NCBI RefSeq assembly: GCF_003003175.1
Contig: NZ_PVTY01000002.1
Location: 38,170-102,169, forward strand
DNA length: 64,000 nucleotides
Origin: Nesterenkonia sandarakina
GTDB taxonomy: Bacteria; Actinomycetota; Actinomycetes; Actinomycetales; Micrococcaceae
Direction: 5' to 3'
The notes below the pieces were generated by a model that made no database searches, was not told the origin of the DNA, and worked only from the letters and a program-made list of their open reading frames with translations. The stretch's first letter is position 1. Each line of letters starts with the position of its first letter. Positions 23,052-32,026 of this stretch are shown here, piece after piece. The position numbers and the translations under genes were made by a program.

Positions 23052-23999
23052 TCAGCCCGCGGCGCCGGGGGCCTCAGGGGTCGCTGACGCGCCCCTGGCC
23101 TCCTTGATCTCCTGCAGCAGACGACGACGCTTCAAATGCGCCCACAGCCCGCCGGCCACCCAGATCTGCGCGACGAACAGGAAGGCGAGCCCGGGCAGGA
23201 TCCGGTCGTTGAGCACCAGGACGAAGCCCAGGGTCACCGTGAACAGGGCCAGGAACGGCAGGATCAGATAGCCGCCGAGCCCCAGCATCATCAGATTGGT
23301 GGACGTCGCCTGTGCGGCCTGGTCCTGACGCTGATCAGCGCTCCGGTCAGCTCCCTCGTCCGCCTTCCGGTCAGCGCCCTGGTCGGCGGACCGGGCAGCG
23401 CCTTGGTCCGCGTTCAGGACAGCGTGCCGGCTGGGACTGGTGGTCTCGGTCAGCCCACGATTCCGTCGGTGGGTCTCGATGCGGTACTCCAGCCCGTTCG
23501 CGCCCTGATGCGTGCCGGCGGCGGGGTCGCGCTGGGTGAGCTCCCAGTCCTCGGTCAGCGCCGGCGCCGAGGTGTCGCCCGAGGCGGAGCTCTTGATCAC
23601 GGTGATCACCGCGAGGTCGGCGAGTCCGCGCTGCACGGCCTCGGCGTAGACCTGGCCGCCGCCGATGATCCAGATCTTCTCGGCCGCGGAGCCCGAGGCG
23701 ACCTCGAGTCCCTCGTCCAAGCTGGCCACGGGGTGGCCGCCCAGCTCGCGGATCTGCTCGGCGGCGTGCTGGTCAGAGGTGATCACGATGTTCTGACGCC
23801 CAGGAAGCGGTCGGTACTTCGCCGGGAAGGACTCCCAGGTCCGGCGTCCCATCACCACCGCGGCGCCGCGCGTGGTGGCCGTGAAGTGCGCCATGTCTTC
23901 AGGCAGGTGCCAGGGCATGGCTCCGGCGTCGCCGATGACCCCGGTGTGGGTCTGCGCCCAGATCATGCCGATCTCCGCCGTGTCGGGATTCCCACTCAT
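23052..23999 (-). CDS. folA: Dihydrofolate reductase with C-terminal two-helix membrane domain
   Basis: The N-terminal part (about 9-178) is a dihydrofolate reductase that regenerates tetrahydrofolate with NADPH. Visible are [35 protein letters not shown], and [12 protein letters not shown]. The usual family length is 160-180, but the frame continues without a stop to 315 residues. It runs through a linker with four 8-residue ADQGADRS-like repeats (197-228), two membrane segments (about 237-263 and 267-287), and a basic/charged tail. The start overlaps the thyA stop by ATGA, the usual thyA-folA pairing. The product is predicted to be a membrane-tethered DHFR unless the parts are separated by processing. 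Confidence 0.88.
   Translation of the reverse strand: MSGNPDTAEIGMIWAQTHTGVIGDAGAMPWHLPEDMAHFTATTRGAAVVMGRRTWESFPAKYRPLPGRQNIVITSDQHAAEQIRELGGHPVASLDEGLEVASGSAAEKIWIIGGGQVYAEAVQRGLADLAVITVIKSSASGDTSAPALTEDWELTQRDPAAGTHQGANGLEYRIETHRRNRGLTETTSPSRHAVLNADQGAARSADQGADRKADEGADRSADQRQDQAAQATSTNLMMLGLGGYLILPFLALFTVTLGFVLVLNDRILPGLAFLFVAQIWVAGGLWAHLKRRRLLQEIKEARGASATPEAPGAAG
23316..23411 (-). repeat. 24-bp degenerate tandem repeat in the folA linker
   Basis: Four consecutive 24-base units encode [24 protein letters not shown] and ADQRQDQA on the minus strand. They join the reductase and membrane parts of the folA product. Confidence 0.8.
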
Positions 24000-24817
24000 A
24001 CGGCGACGGCCGCCTTGATCGCCGGGTGGTGCTGGTAGTCACGGACCTCGAAGTCCTCGAACTCATAGTCGAAGATCGAGTCCGGGGCGCGGGTGATCGC
24101 CAGGGTGGGCGCCGGGAAGGGACTGCGGGAGAGCTGTTCGCGGACCTGTTCGACGTGGTTGTCATAGATGTGGCAGTCTCCGCCGGTCCAGATGAACTCC
24201 CCGGGCTCGAGTCCGACCTGCTGGGCGACCATCCGGGTCAGCAGCGCGTAGGAGGCGATGTTGAAGGGCACGCCGAGGAACATGTCGGCGCTGCGCTGGT
24301 AGAGCTGGCAGGAGAGTCGCCCGTCGGCCACGTAGAACTGGAACATGATGTGGCAGGGGGGCAGCGCCATCTCATCGATCTGCGCCGGGTTCCAGGCGCT
24401 CACCACGTGGCGCCGGGAATCGGGGTTCGTCTTCAGCGAGCCGATCAGCTGCTCGATCTGGTCGATGTTCTTCCCGTCCGGGGTCGGCCAGGAGCGCCAC
24501 TGCACGCCGTAGATCGGACCGAGCTCGCCGTCCTCGCCGGCCCATTCGTTCCAGATCCGCACGCCGCGCTCCTGCAGCCAGCGGGCGTTGGAGTCCCCGC
24601 GCAGGAACCAGAGCAGCTCCAGGGCCACCGACTTGAAGTGCACTCGCTTGGTCGTGATCAGAGGGAAGGACTCCGCGAGATCGAACCGAATCTGCCGCCC
24701 GAAGACACTTCTGGTGCCGGTTCCGGTGCGGTCAGACTTGGCGGTGCCGGTGTTCAGCACGTCTGCGAGCAGGTCCTCGTACGGGGTGGGGATCGTCGAG
24801 TTCACGCCCCACAGCAT
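23996..24817 (-). CDS. thyA: Thymidylate synthase
   Basis: Converts dUMP to dTMP with methylene-tetrahydrofolate, which DHFR from the overlapping folA then recycles. Family blocks are [17 protein letters not shown], the catalytic Cys155 in [32 protein letters not shown] and [10 protein letters not shown]. Neither the ATG chosen nor the GTG at 24805 has a clear ribosome site; the shorter form would give a more usual N-terminus. It follows the small GNAT gene by 18 bases in the same direction. Confidence 0.95.
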   Translation of the reverse strand: MLWGVNSTIPTPYEDLLADVLNTGTAKSDRTGTGTRSVFGRQIRFDLAESFPLITTKRVHFKSVALELLWFLRGDSNARWLQERGVRIWNEWAGEDGELGPIYGVQWRSWPTPDGKNIDQIEQLIGSLKTNPDSRRHVVSAWNPAQIDEMALPPCHIMFQFYVADGRLSCQLYQRSADMFLGVPFNIASYALLTRMVAQQVGLEPGEFIWTGGDCHIYDNHVEQVREQLSRSPFPAPTLAITRAPDSIFDYEFEDFEVRDYQHHPAIKAAVAV

Positions 24818-24835
24818 ACCGGTGAGGCCTGGGCG

Positions 24836-25171
24836 TCAGGAGAATGTGGCCTGCAGGGACCGGTACTCGGGATAGCGGTGCAGGTACGCGTCGACATAGG
24901 TGCACTCGGAGGCGAAGAGCCGGCCCTCGGCCTGCAGCTGGTCCAGCAGCAGCGTGACCAGGCAGCGGGCGTAGCCCTGCCGGCCGTACTGCGGGTGGAC
25001 GATGGTGTGCTGCAGGAGGGTGACCTCCTGGCCGCGCAGCGTCTCGGGGGTGAAGCCGATGAACCCGATGAAGGTGCGACGCCCGTTGATGGTGTCCCAG
25101 AGCTCGGCCCGGCCCCGGTCCTCGTCGATGTTGAGCTCGGCGGTCGGATGGACGTTCTTCGGCGCACTCAT
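24836..25171 (-). CDS. Small GNAT-family N-acetyltransferase
   Basis: A 111-residue protein with a compact GNAT-like core. LLQHTIVHPQYGRQGYARCL resembles the acetyl-CoA loop (Q/RxxGxG/A), and SECTYVDAYLHRYPEY the YjdJ/Gtn-type C-terminal part in which a short helix ends the fold. It may acetylate a small molecule or a protein terminus; no substrate can be named. It lies in the minus-strand run between mutT1 and thyA. Confidence 0.7.
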   Translation of the reverse strand: MSAPKNVHPTAELNIDEDRGRAELWDTINGRRTFIGFIGFTPETLRGQEVTLLQHTIVHPQYGRQGYARCLVTLLLDQLQAEGRLFASECTYVDAYLHRYPEYRSLQATFS

Positions 25172-25264
25172 GCATTGAGAGTACCGTCACAGTCCGACAT
25201 TGTCAGCGCTCCGGCGGTGACGTTCAGGCCCCGACGTCCTCCGTCTGAAGCTCAGTGGGGCAGC

Positions 25265-26344
25265 TCAGTCCTCGAAGGGCTCGTAGACCTCGATCGAGAC
25301 GATCTCGCCGCCGCGATCCATCGCCTGCTGGGCCACCAGCACGGCGCCGGGGCGGAGATGCGGATCCTCATCCGGGATCGCCTGCACCAGCTGAGGATCC
25401 TGCAGCCAGCCGTTCATGGTGTCCAGGATCAGCGGAAGGACCGGGCGGTGGGTGCAGATCAGCGTCGGCAGCAGCAGCTCCAGGCAGCGTCGGACCCGGG
25501 CCCGGGACCGTTCCGGGTGGGCCTCCGCGCGCTTCTCGGTGAGCGACTTCCGGTAGGTGGCGCGGTTGCGATGGGCCTTGACGTAGGGCGCGATGGTCTC
25601 GGCGCAGCGCTTCCAGGGGCTGGACTCCAGATGGCGGGGCCGCCAGCAGATCAGCAGCCGCTCCACCGCACGGGCCTGCCGCTTGCCGGTGGCCGCGAGC
25701 GGCCGCTCCGACTCGGCCCGGGACCAGGAGGAGCGCGGCTTCGCCTTGGCATGGCGCAGCACGATGAACGGCAGGGTGTGCAGCCGCCGGTCCTCGTGGA
25801 GGCGCTCAAGCTCGTCCAGGGGCGGCACGTCGCCGCGGTTGGTCAGCATCTGGCGGGCCCGCTCCACGCTGACCCAGGCGGTCTCATCCACCTCGTCGCC
25901 GTCGGGGACGGGGGTGCCTTCGGCGACCTGGGCGGCCCAGTACCAGACGGCCTTGTCCTTGCCGCCGTTGCCGTTCCCGCCGTTGCCGTTCCCGCCGTTG
26001 CCGGCTCCGCCGGCGGTCCCGCCGTTGCCGTTCTTGGCGCCGCGAGCCTTGCCCACCGAGTAGCGGGTGATCGGCAGCGGCATGCCGAGGCGGACCTTGA
26101 GTCCGATCTCCTCGCGGACCTCACGGACCGCGCACTCAGGCAGCGTCTCACCCTCATCGAGCTTGCCCTTGGGGAAGGACCAGTCGTCGTAGCGGGGCCG
26201 GTGGATCACCAGCACCTCGAGCTCGGAACGGCGGATGCGCCAGCACAGCGCGCCGGCGGCGAGGATCTCGGCATCGAGCCCGTCATCGGAGACCGTGACA
26301 GTTCTGCGGCGGGGGACCTGGCTCATGGTCTCGGGGGAGCTCAC
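25265..26344 (-). CDS. mutT1: Nudix hydrolase fused to histidine phosphatase (MutT1-like)
   Basis: The fusion resembles mycobacterial MutT1, which degrades 8-oxo-(d)GTP and dinucleoside polyphosphates. An intact Nudix box spans residues 60-82 (GKLDEGETLPE then REVREEIGL), and a SixA-like phosphatase follows with RHAK (His198). A Gly/Asn-rich insertion (103-129) coded by 15-base repeats sits in the Nudix domain. The start is uncertain: GTG here, or the ATG at 26326; neither has a clear ribosome site. It lies 14 bases downstream of mshD; in some relatives a polyphosphate kinase gene lies between the two. Confidence 0.85.
   Translation of the reverse strand: MSSPETMSQVPRRRTVTVSDDGLDAEILAAGALCWRIRRSELEVLVIHRPRYDDWSFPKGKLDEGETLPECAVREVREEIGLKVRLGMPLPITRYSVGKARGAKNGNGGTAGGAGNGGNGNGGNGNGGKDKAVWYWAAQVAEGTPVPDGDEVDETAWVSVERARQMLTNRGDVPPLDELERLHEDRRLHTLPFIVLRHAKAKPRSSWSRAESERPLAATGKRQARAVERLLICWRPRHLESSPWKRCAETIAPYVKAHRNRATYRKSLTEKRAEAHPERSRARVRRCLELLLPTLICTHRPVLPLILDTMNGWLQDPQLVQAIPDEDPHLRPGAVLVAQQAMDRGGEIVSIEVYEPFED
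25964..26002 (-). repeat. 15-bp tandem repeat encoding the Gly/Asn insertion
   Basis: Two complete 15-base units and a partial third are perfect copies. On the coding strand they yield NGGNG-type residues inside the Nudix domain of mutT1. Related degenerate copies extend the tract to about 26030. Confidence 0.85.
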
Positions 26345-26358
26345 GAGAGACCAAGATA

Positions 26359-27408
26359 TCAGGCTGGTTCCACGGCAGCTTCCACGGCCGGGGCGTACAT
26401 GGTGTCAGCGTCCCATTTGGTGAATCCGAGCTTCTTGTAGAGCTTCACCGCCGCGGTGTTGTCGGCGTCCACGTAGAGCATGATGGCGGCCAGGCCGGTC
26501 CGGTGCAGGTGTTCGATCCCGGCCAGGGTGAGGCTGCGACCCAGGCCGCGACCCTGCGCGGTGGGCACGACGCCGACCACATAGACCTCACCGAGGTCCG
26601 GGTCGGCGACCTTGGTCCAGTGGAACCCGACGAGCTCCTCGCCCTCCCATGCCAGCAGGAAGCCCTCGGGGTCGAACCAGTCCTCGGCCACCCGAGAATG
26701 CAGGTCCTCGAGGGTGAGCCGGCCCTGTTCGGGGTGATCGGCGAAGGCCGCCGCGTTCGCAGCCAGCCACGCCTCGTCGTCGACTCCCGGGCGGAAGCTG
26801 CGCATCGTGATGGTCTCGGGAAGCTCGGGGGCCGGCGCCTCGTCGAGGTCGGTGAGCCGCATCCGCCAGAGCTCGCGCACCGGGCTCCAGCCGTAGCGTC
26901 GGGCCAGCCGCGCCGCGGCGTCGTGCTCGCCGTGGGCCCAGGCGCGCTGCACCCGGCCTGCGGTGGGGGAGAGCACGTTCTCGGTGAGCGCCTCCACCAG
27001 GGCGGTGCCGATGCCGCGCTGGCGGCAGTCGGGTCGGACCACCATCTCCAGCACGTCGGGTGCCCCGTGCGCACCCTCGACGACGACGCCGGCCCCGGCG
27101 AGGAGCCGGGAATCCGGCTGCGCATCGGTCCAGGCGTAGGCGATCCGCAGCGGGCTGCGCTGAGCCTCGGCGTCGTCGTCGGATGCCTCGGTGCCGGAGG
27201 CAGCCTCCGGCGTCGCGGAACCGCGCCGGTCAGCGGCCCGGTGCAGCTCCACCAGCGTCTGTTCGGAGAACGGCGGGTTGGCGTCCGCCTCGGCGGAGAC
27301 GGCTGCCAGCTCGAGCAGCGCATGGTGCAGATCGGCATCGGGTGCGCCGTCGCTGAGCTCGACCACTGCGAGCTCGGTGTCTTCTGGGGTGCCATCGCCT
27401 GGGTTCAT
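26359..27408 (-). CDS. mshD: Mycothiol synthase
   Basis: Last step of mycothiol synthesis: acetylation of Cys-GlcN-Ins by acetyl-CoA. The 349 residues form two tandem GNAT domains. The N-terminal one contains VLEMVVRPDCRQRGIGTALVE. The C-terminal, catalytic one has EVYVVGVVPTAQGRGLGRSL and the ending ADNTAAVKLYKKLGF. An acidic/Ala-rich insert lies near residues 64-84. Mycothiol is restricted to Actinobacteria, so the gene supports the taxonomic call. Its place next to glnR is conserved in mycobacteria. Confidence 0.93.
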   Translation of the reverse strand: MNPGDGTPEDTELAVVELSDGAPDADLHHALLELAAVSAEADANPPFSEQTLVELHRAADRRGSATPEAASGTEASDDDAEAQRSPLRIAYAWTDAQPDSRLLAGAGVVVEGAHGAPDVLEMVVRPDCRQRGIGTALVEALTENVLSPTAGRVQRAWAHGEHDAAARLARRYGWSPVRELWRMRLTDLDEAPAPELPETITMRSFRPGVDDEAWLAANAAAFADHPEQGRLTLEDLHSRVAEDWFDPEGFLLAWEGEELVGFHWTKVADPDLGEVYVVGVVPTAQGRGLGRSLTLAGIEHLHRTGLAAIMLYVDADNTAAVKLYKKLGFTKWDADTMYAPAVEAAVEPA

Positions 27409-27447
27409 GGGCTCACTGTATCGGAGCTGAACCCTCAGGTCATCGGC

Positions 27448-28158
27448 TCAGGCGGCGTCCGCGCCGTCGTCGCGCCGGTCGTCGTCCGGCGGGGTCGCGG
27501 AGTCTGACCCGCTGATCACCAGGCGGTATCCGACATTGCGGACCGTGCCGATCAGGGATTCGTGATCGGGGCCCAGCTTGGCACGCAGCCGTCGGATGTG
27601 GACGTCCACGGTGCGGGTGCCGCCGAAGTAGTCGTAGCCCCAGACGTCGTGGAGCAGCCGGTCGCGGGTGAAGACCTGGCCCGGGTGCAGCGCGAGGTGC
27701 TTGAGCAGCTCGAACTCCTTATAGGTCAGGTTCAGCAGGCGTCCATTGATGGTGGCCATGTACGTGGTCTCGTCGATCGTGATCCCACCGGCGCGGATCT
27801 CCCCGACCGGGGTCTCTTCCTCGGTCTCCACTGCGGCCAGCCTGATCCGCGCGTCGATCTCTCCCGGGCTGGCCTCGCCGAGGATGAAGTCATCGGCCTG
27901 CCAGGACTCGTTCAGCGTGGCCAGTCCTGCCTCGGTGACGATCACCAGCACCGGGGAGAGCATCGAGGACTTCACCAGCTGGCACAGCGACCGGGCGTGG
28001 GCGAGCTTGGTGCGCGCGTCGATCAGCGTCACGTCCACATTGGGCGCCCGCACGATCGAGGAGGCCTCTGCGGGGAAGGTGCGAATTCGGTGGGTGAGCA
28101 GCTCCAGTGACGGCAGTGCGTCGTCCGGGGTGTCTGAGAGCAGCAGAACTTGAGCCAT
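27448..28158 (-). CDS. glnR: GlnR-type global nitrogen response regulator
   Basis: OmpR-family orphan regulator matching actinobacterial GlnR, the activator of ammonium, nitrate and nitrite assimilation genes under nitrogen limitation. The receiver has the conserved IDART with Asp47 and SLCQL, but lacks the acidic pocket of phosphorylated receivers, as is typical for GlnR. The C-terminal winged helix contains YKEFELLKHLALHPGQVFTR, VWGYDYFGGTRTVDVHIRRL and LIGTVRNVGYRLV, nearly as in Streptomyces GlnR. GGAAGGAG precedes the ATG. A candidate promoter (TTGACG, 17 bases, GAAGAT) lies on the minus strand near 28213-28185. The likely targets are the narK and nir operons in this window. Confidence 0.9.
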   Translation of the reverse strand: MAQVLLLSDTPDDALPSLELLTHRIRTFPAEASSIVRAPNVDVTLIDARTKLAHARSLCQLVKSSMLSPVLVIVTEAGLATLNESWQADDFILGEASPGEIDARIRLAAVETEEETPVGEIRAGGITIDETTYMATINGRLLNLTYKEFELLKHLALHPGQVFTRDRLLHDVWGYDYFGGTRTVDVHIRRLRAKLGPDHESLIGTVRNVGYRLVISGSDSATPPDDDRRDDGADAA

Positions 28159-28324
28159 GCATGACTCCTTCCCCTTGGGTCACTATCTTCACCGGGTCCC
28201 GCAGGGTCGTCAACGGTGATAGCGGTCTTCAACGCCAGTGATTTCACAATGCGAAAACGTGATTCAGCGATCTGCAGTTGAGTATATGCGACGTGTGAAG
28301 CGCCGACCTCTAGGATGGCCTGTT

Positions 28325-29167
28325 GTGAAGTACATCCCAGTCGCAGCCTCCGCCCTGCTCGCCGCGACAGCGCTCGCCCTGGCCTCCTGGGTCGGGACCG
28401 TCGCGATGACCCTGGTGGTCTGTGGGCTCTCGATCCTCATCGCGCTGGGGTGGCCGCAGCTGATGGGCGTCTCAGCCCGTCGCTCGCTCTCCACCGTGAT
28501 CGCCTGCGCCGGTGTCATCGCCGCGCTGGGCGCCGGAGTCGTGGGGGCGGCTGATGACCTCTTCTTCTGGTCCTCCGTGGCGCTGGCCTTCGGCGTGATG
28601 AGCGTCTTCCTGATCCAGGTGCTGCGCGGGACCGGACGGCCGCACCGGCTGGAGTCCACCATCGGCGCCTGTGCCGGCGTGCTGATCGCGACCACCGGCG
28701 CCGGGTGGATCGCCGGTCTGCGCTATCCCGTGGAGCTCGCCGACGCGACCGGCGACGACGCGCGGGGGATCCTCGCGGTGCGCGGGCTGCTGCCGGTGGA
28801 AGACACCACCCTGCTCGCCGTCACGGGGGCCTCGGGAGAGCTGACCGTGGTGACGCTGGCCGCCGGCACGCTGATCGTCGCGACCCTGCTGGCCGCGGTC
28901 CCGCTGCCCCACGCCTGGGCGATGCTGCTGGTGGTCCTGGGCAGCACGGCGGCCGCCATCGGCATGACCTTGGCCTGGGGTGAGCTGACCCTGCTCTTCG
29001 CTGGGACGCTGGGACTCGTGGCCGGACTGCTGCTGGCCTCCTTCCGTCGATTCCTCCTGGCGCAGGGTCCGCCGCAGGGGATTCTCTCCGGAATCGCGGT
29101 CGGGGCGGCGCCGATCGCGGCCATGGGCGCGCTGACCTACTTCACGGAGCGTCTTCTGCTGGTGTGA
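28325..29167 (+). CDS. Polytopic membrane protein of unknown function
   Basis: A 280-residue protein with about eight hydrophobic segments and few charged residues; I do not recognise a family. The GTG chosen (VKYIPVAASALL) is preceded by AGGA at nine bases and makes a plausible first membrane segment. The frame is open further upstream, with an ATG at 28286, but a TATATG element at about 28281 suggests that segment is promoter. It diverges from glnR and is followed after 18 bases by a 44-codon gene. No transport or enzyme motif is visible. Confidence 0.7.
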   Translation: MKYIPVAASALLAATALALASWVGTVAMTLVVCGLSILIALGWPQLMGVSARRSLSTVIACAGVIAALGAGVVGAADDLFFWSSVALAFGVMSVFLIQVLRGTGRPHRLESTIGACAGVLIATTGAGWIAGLRYPVELADATGDDARGILAVRGLLPVEDTTLLAVTGASGELTVVTLAAGTLIVATLLAAVPLPHAWAMLLVVLGSTAAAIGMTLAWGELTLLFAGTLGLVAGLLLASFRRFLLAQGPPQGILSGIAVGAAPIAAMGALTYFTERLLLV

Positions 29168-29185
29168 AGTTGTACACTTTCACCC

Positions 29186-29320
29186 ATGAACTTCGCATTG
29201 CAGAACGTCTCACTGCTGGCACTGGAGATCTTCTTCATCGGGCTGCTGGTCCTGGTGACGCTGATGATCGCCGGCATCTCCTGGACCGTCATCTCTCGGC
29301 TGTACAAGGGTCAGCGCTGA
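29186..29320 (+). CDS. Single-pass membrane microprotein, 44 residues
   Basis: An ATG-started frame of 45 codons encodes one strong membrane segment of about 25 residues (LLALEIFFIGLLVLVTLMIA), flanked by a polar N-terminus and the basic tail SRLYKGQR. The layout suggests N-out/C-in topology. It has no obvious ribosome site, but the hydrophobic pattern and the close spacing behind a membrane-protein gene favour a real gene, perhaps translated by coupling. The function is unknown. Confidence 0.5.
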   Translation: MNFALQNVSLLALEIFFIGLLVLVTLMIAGISWTVISRLYKGQR

Positions 29321-29380
29321 TCCGCCCGCACCGCACCGAGGCACACGCCTGCGGCACCCGCGCGCTGAGGAGCTGAGCCG

Positions 29381-30016
29381 ATGGCCCCGATGGAGCTTCC
29401 CACCGACCTGACTCCTGAGCTCGCCCCGCTGTACTGGCTGCTCGGCAGCTGGCGCGGCCAGGGCCGCCTGGGCTCCGGCGAGCAGGACGACCCGATCTTC
29501 ACCCAGGACGTGACCTTCCGGGACACCGGCCTGGAGTTCGTCGAGTACCGCGCCGAGACCTGGCTCGCCGACGAGTCGGGCTCACGGCTGCGCCCGCTCT
29601 CGGTGGAGACCGGTTTCTGGTCGTTGGACCGCGCCCGCACCGACGCCGACGTCGGCCCCGGCCTGGACCCCGGAGACGTGGTCCCGGCCTATAAGAGCGC
29701 CGCCGAGGTCGATCGGCTCGCGGAGCAGGACGGATCCTTCGCGATCACCGCGACCATCACCCATCCGGGAAGCATCTCGGAGCTCTACTACGGCAAGATC
29801 AAGGGCCCGCAGCTGCAGCTGGCCACCGACGCCGTGATGCGTGGCGAGCACGCTGCGGAATATCCAGGTGCCTCCCGGATGTTCGGACTGGTGAACAGTC
29901 AGCTGTTCTGGCGCTGGGATCTCCGCGCCGCCGATGGCGAGATGGTCCCGCACGCCTCGGCGATCCTGGACCGCACCGCCTCCGCCGAAGAGGTCAGCGC
30001 CAAGAGCACTGCCTGA
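29381..30016 (+). CDS. Nitrobindin-like heme-binding beta-barrel (FABP-like)
   Basis: A 211-residue protein of the DUF1794/THAP4-type barrel family. The entry motif LLGSWRGQGR (GxWxGxG), the strands around YRAETWL and the C-terminal YGKIKGPQLQLATD fit nitrobindins, which bind heme and handle nitric oxide or peroxynitrite in characterised members. Next comes ygfZ in the same direction; this neighbourhood near mshD and glnR also exists in mycobacteria. The heme His cannot be assigned with certainty by eye. Confidence 0.8.
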   Translation: MAPMELPTDLTPELAPLYWLLGSWRGQGRLGSGEQDDPIFTQDVTFRDTGLEFVEYRAETWLADESGSRLRPLSVETGFWSLDRARTDADVGPGLDPGDVVPAYKSAAEVDRLAEQDGSFAITATITHPGSISELYYGKIKGPQLQLATDAVMRGEHAAEYPGASRMFGLVNSQLFWRWDLRAADGEMVPHASAILDRTASAEEVSAKSTA

Positions 30017-30101
30017 GCCTCGCTCTCGCCTGCCCGACGTGGCAGGCACCCCGCGACGTGTGCACCTTGAGCGCCCGCCGCACCGATGAAGGAGTCCGCC
30101 C

Positions 30102-31265
30102 GTGGATGAGAACTCGAAGTCGCCCCTGCTGAACCGCGCCGGCGCCGTCCCCGAGGGCGGAGACGATGCCGCGGTGGCCGCCCACTACGGGGACCCCACG
30201 GCTGAGCAGCGGGCGCTGGCCCGCGGCGTCGCCGTCGTCGATCTCTCTCACCGCAGCGTGGTCACGGTCTCCGGTCCGGACCGGCTGACCTGGCTGACCA
30301 CCCTGTCCTCGCAGCAGGTCGCCGGGCTCAAGCCGGGGGAGTCCACCGAGCTGCTGCTGCTCGACATCTCCGGGCGCATCGAGCACGACGCCGCCGTGGT
30401 CGACGACGGCGAGACCGTCTGGCTGATCACCGAGAACTCCCACGGCGGGGTGCTGGCCCAGTGGCTGGACTCGATGAAGTTCATGCTCCGCGTGGAGATC
30501 ACCGATCGCACCGCCGACTACGCGGTGCTCGCCTCCACCGCCGCGCTGCCGACGTCTGCGGCCGGCGCGGTCGTCATCGGCTGGGACGACCCGTGGCCGC
30601 GGCTCGGCCCCGGCGCGGCCAGCTACGCCCAGGTCGCCGAGGCAGACCACCCCGGGGCTGACTGGTCCTGGCACCTCAGCGTGGTCCCGCGGACCGCGCT
30701 GGAGACCACGGTCGCCGGACTGGAGCAGGCCGGGTGGATCGTGGCCGGAACCATGGCGGCCGAGGCGCTGCGCGTCGCCGCCTGGCGCCCACGTCTTGCG
30801 CGTGAGGTCGACGAGAAGACCATCCCGCACGAGCTGGACCTGATCCGGACCGCCGTGCACCTGAGCAAGGGCTGCTACAAGGGTCAGGAGACCGTGGCGC
30901 GGGTCCATAACCTCGGTCACCCGCCTCGTCGCCTGGTCTTCCTCCACCTCGACGGCAGCGAACACACGCTCCCGGCCATCGGCGCCGACATCCTCGCGGC
31001 CAGCCCCGAGGCCACCGCCGCCGAGCTGGCCCAGGAGCGCCCGGTCGGGAAGGTGACCTCGGTGGCCCGCCACCACGAGATGGGACCGATCGCGCTGGCC
31101 CTGGTCAAGCGCAAGGTGGACCCCACCCTGCAGCTGGTGGTGCGCGACGGCGAGGCCGACTCGGCGACGTTATACGCCGCGGCACAGGAGGTCATCGTCC
31201 GCCCGGACGCCGGCCAGGCCGTCGGCCGGCCGCAGGGAGACTTCCTGCGCGGTCAGCGCCGCTGA
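30102..31265 (+). CDS. ygfZ: Folate-dependent Fe-S cluster protein YgfZ (CAF17-like)
   Basis: Tetrahydrofolate-binding protein that helps assemble or repair certain iron-sulfur enzymes. The 387 residues match the GcvT-like fold, and the diagnostic motif KGCYKGQE is at about 256-263, with its essential Cys258. The GTG start follows GAAGGAG. NirB, NasA and NasB in this window all need Fe-S clusters, but a direct link is only a possibility. The gene ends 11 bases from the stop of a convergent GNAT gene. Confidence 0.9.
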   Translation: MDENSKSPLLNRAGAVPEGGDDAAVAAHYGDPTAEQRALARGVAVVDLSHRSVVTVSGPDRLTWLTTLSSQQVAGLKPGESTELLLLDISGRIEHDAAVVDDGETVWLITENSHGGVLAQWLDSMKFMLRVEITDRTADYAVLASTAALPTSAAGAVVIGWDDPWPRLGPGAASYAQVAEADHPGADWSWHLSVVPRTALETTVAGLEQAGWIVAGTMAAEALRVAAWRPRLAREVDEKTIPHELDLIRTAVHLSKGCYKGQETVARVHNLGHPPRRLVFLHLDGSEHTLPAIGADILAASPEATAAELAQERPVGKVTSVARHHEMGPIALALVKRKVDPTLQLVVRDGEADSATLYAAAQEVIVRPDAGQAVGRPQGDFLRGQRR

Positions 31266-31276
31266 TCAACGGCAGC

Positions 31277-32026
31277 TCAGTGGCCGCCGGCTCGGTCGAA
31301 GGCCACGGTGGTCTGTGAGCCGGCCGGGCTGAATCCCAGTGCGGCGGCGATCCGCAGCGAGGCGATGGACTCGGTGCGGGCCCGCCACTGCGGGATGAGT
31401 CCCTCGGTGAAGGCCTCCTCGGCCGCGACCGCGGCCAGCGCGCGCCCGACCCCGCTGCGCCGCTGATCCGGCACGGTGAGCACGCCGAGGTGGGCGAGCA
31501 TCCCGGCCCAGAGCTCGTGTGCGGCCGCGCCGAGCACCGTCGCGGTGTCCTCCTCCACCAGGGCCGCACGCCAGGGGGCGTCAGCGATCCCCGCGGCCTG
31601 GACGTCGTCGGCGGGGGAGGCGGCGAGCGCGGCCTGAACGTGCGCCGGATCGAAGGAGACCGCCCCGCGCGGGGCGAGCGCCAGGACGGGCGGCTCCTCG
31701 GCGTAGAGCAGCCTGGCCGCACCGAGGCTCCGTGCGCTGCCCGCGTGCCGCCGCGCGACCTCCAGGAGTCGGCGCTCGTCGGCGAGCTCGACGTCGTCGA
31801 AGCGGCGTGCCTCGCGCAGCACCTCCGCGGGTCCGCTGAGCACGGTGTGGTCGAAGAGTCGCAGGAAGGTCACCGGAGAGCCGTCTGCGGTGCTGACCTC
31901 GCGACGCGGACCCGCGCCGCCGAGCAGCTCCTCGTCGCCGAGGCCGATCATCCGGGACCAGGCCAGCGCGATGATGCTGCGCGTATGGTCCCCGAGACCG
32001 GTCCCGAGTCCCGGCTCAGCGGCCAA
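31277..32026 (-). CDS. GNAT-family acetyltransferase, start uncertain
   Basis: About 249 residues. The C-terminal half is a GNAT domain with LTVPDQRRSGVGRALAAVAA as the acetyl-CoA loop and IASLRIAAALGFSPAGSQT at the end. The sequence upstream of the first ATG (31951) still looks like the relatives (HTRSIIALAWSRMIGLGDEE), so translation probably begins earlier. The TTG at 32026, overlapping the last codons of pfkA by 11 bases, is the nearest candidate and is the one given. The substrate is unknown. It follows pfkA in the same direction. Confidence 0.7.
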   Translation of the reverse strand: MAAEPGLGTGLGDHTRSIIALAWSRMIGLGDEELLGGAGPRREVSTADGSPVTFLRLFDHTVLSGPAEVLREARRFDDVELADERRLLEVARRHAGSARSLGAARLLYAEEPPVLALAPRGAVSFDPAHVQAALAASPADDVQAAGIADAPWRAALVEEDTATVLGAAAHELWAGMLAHLGVLTVPDQRRSGVGRALAAVAAEEAFTEGLIPQWRARTESIASLRIAAALGFSPAGSQTTVAFDRAGGH

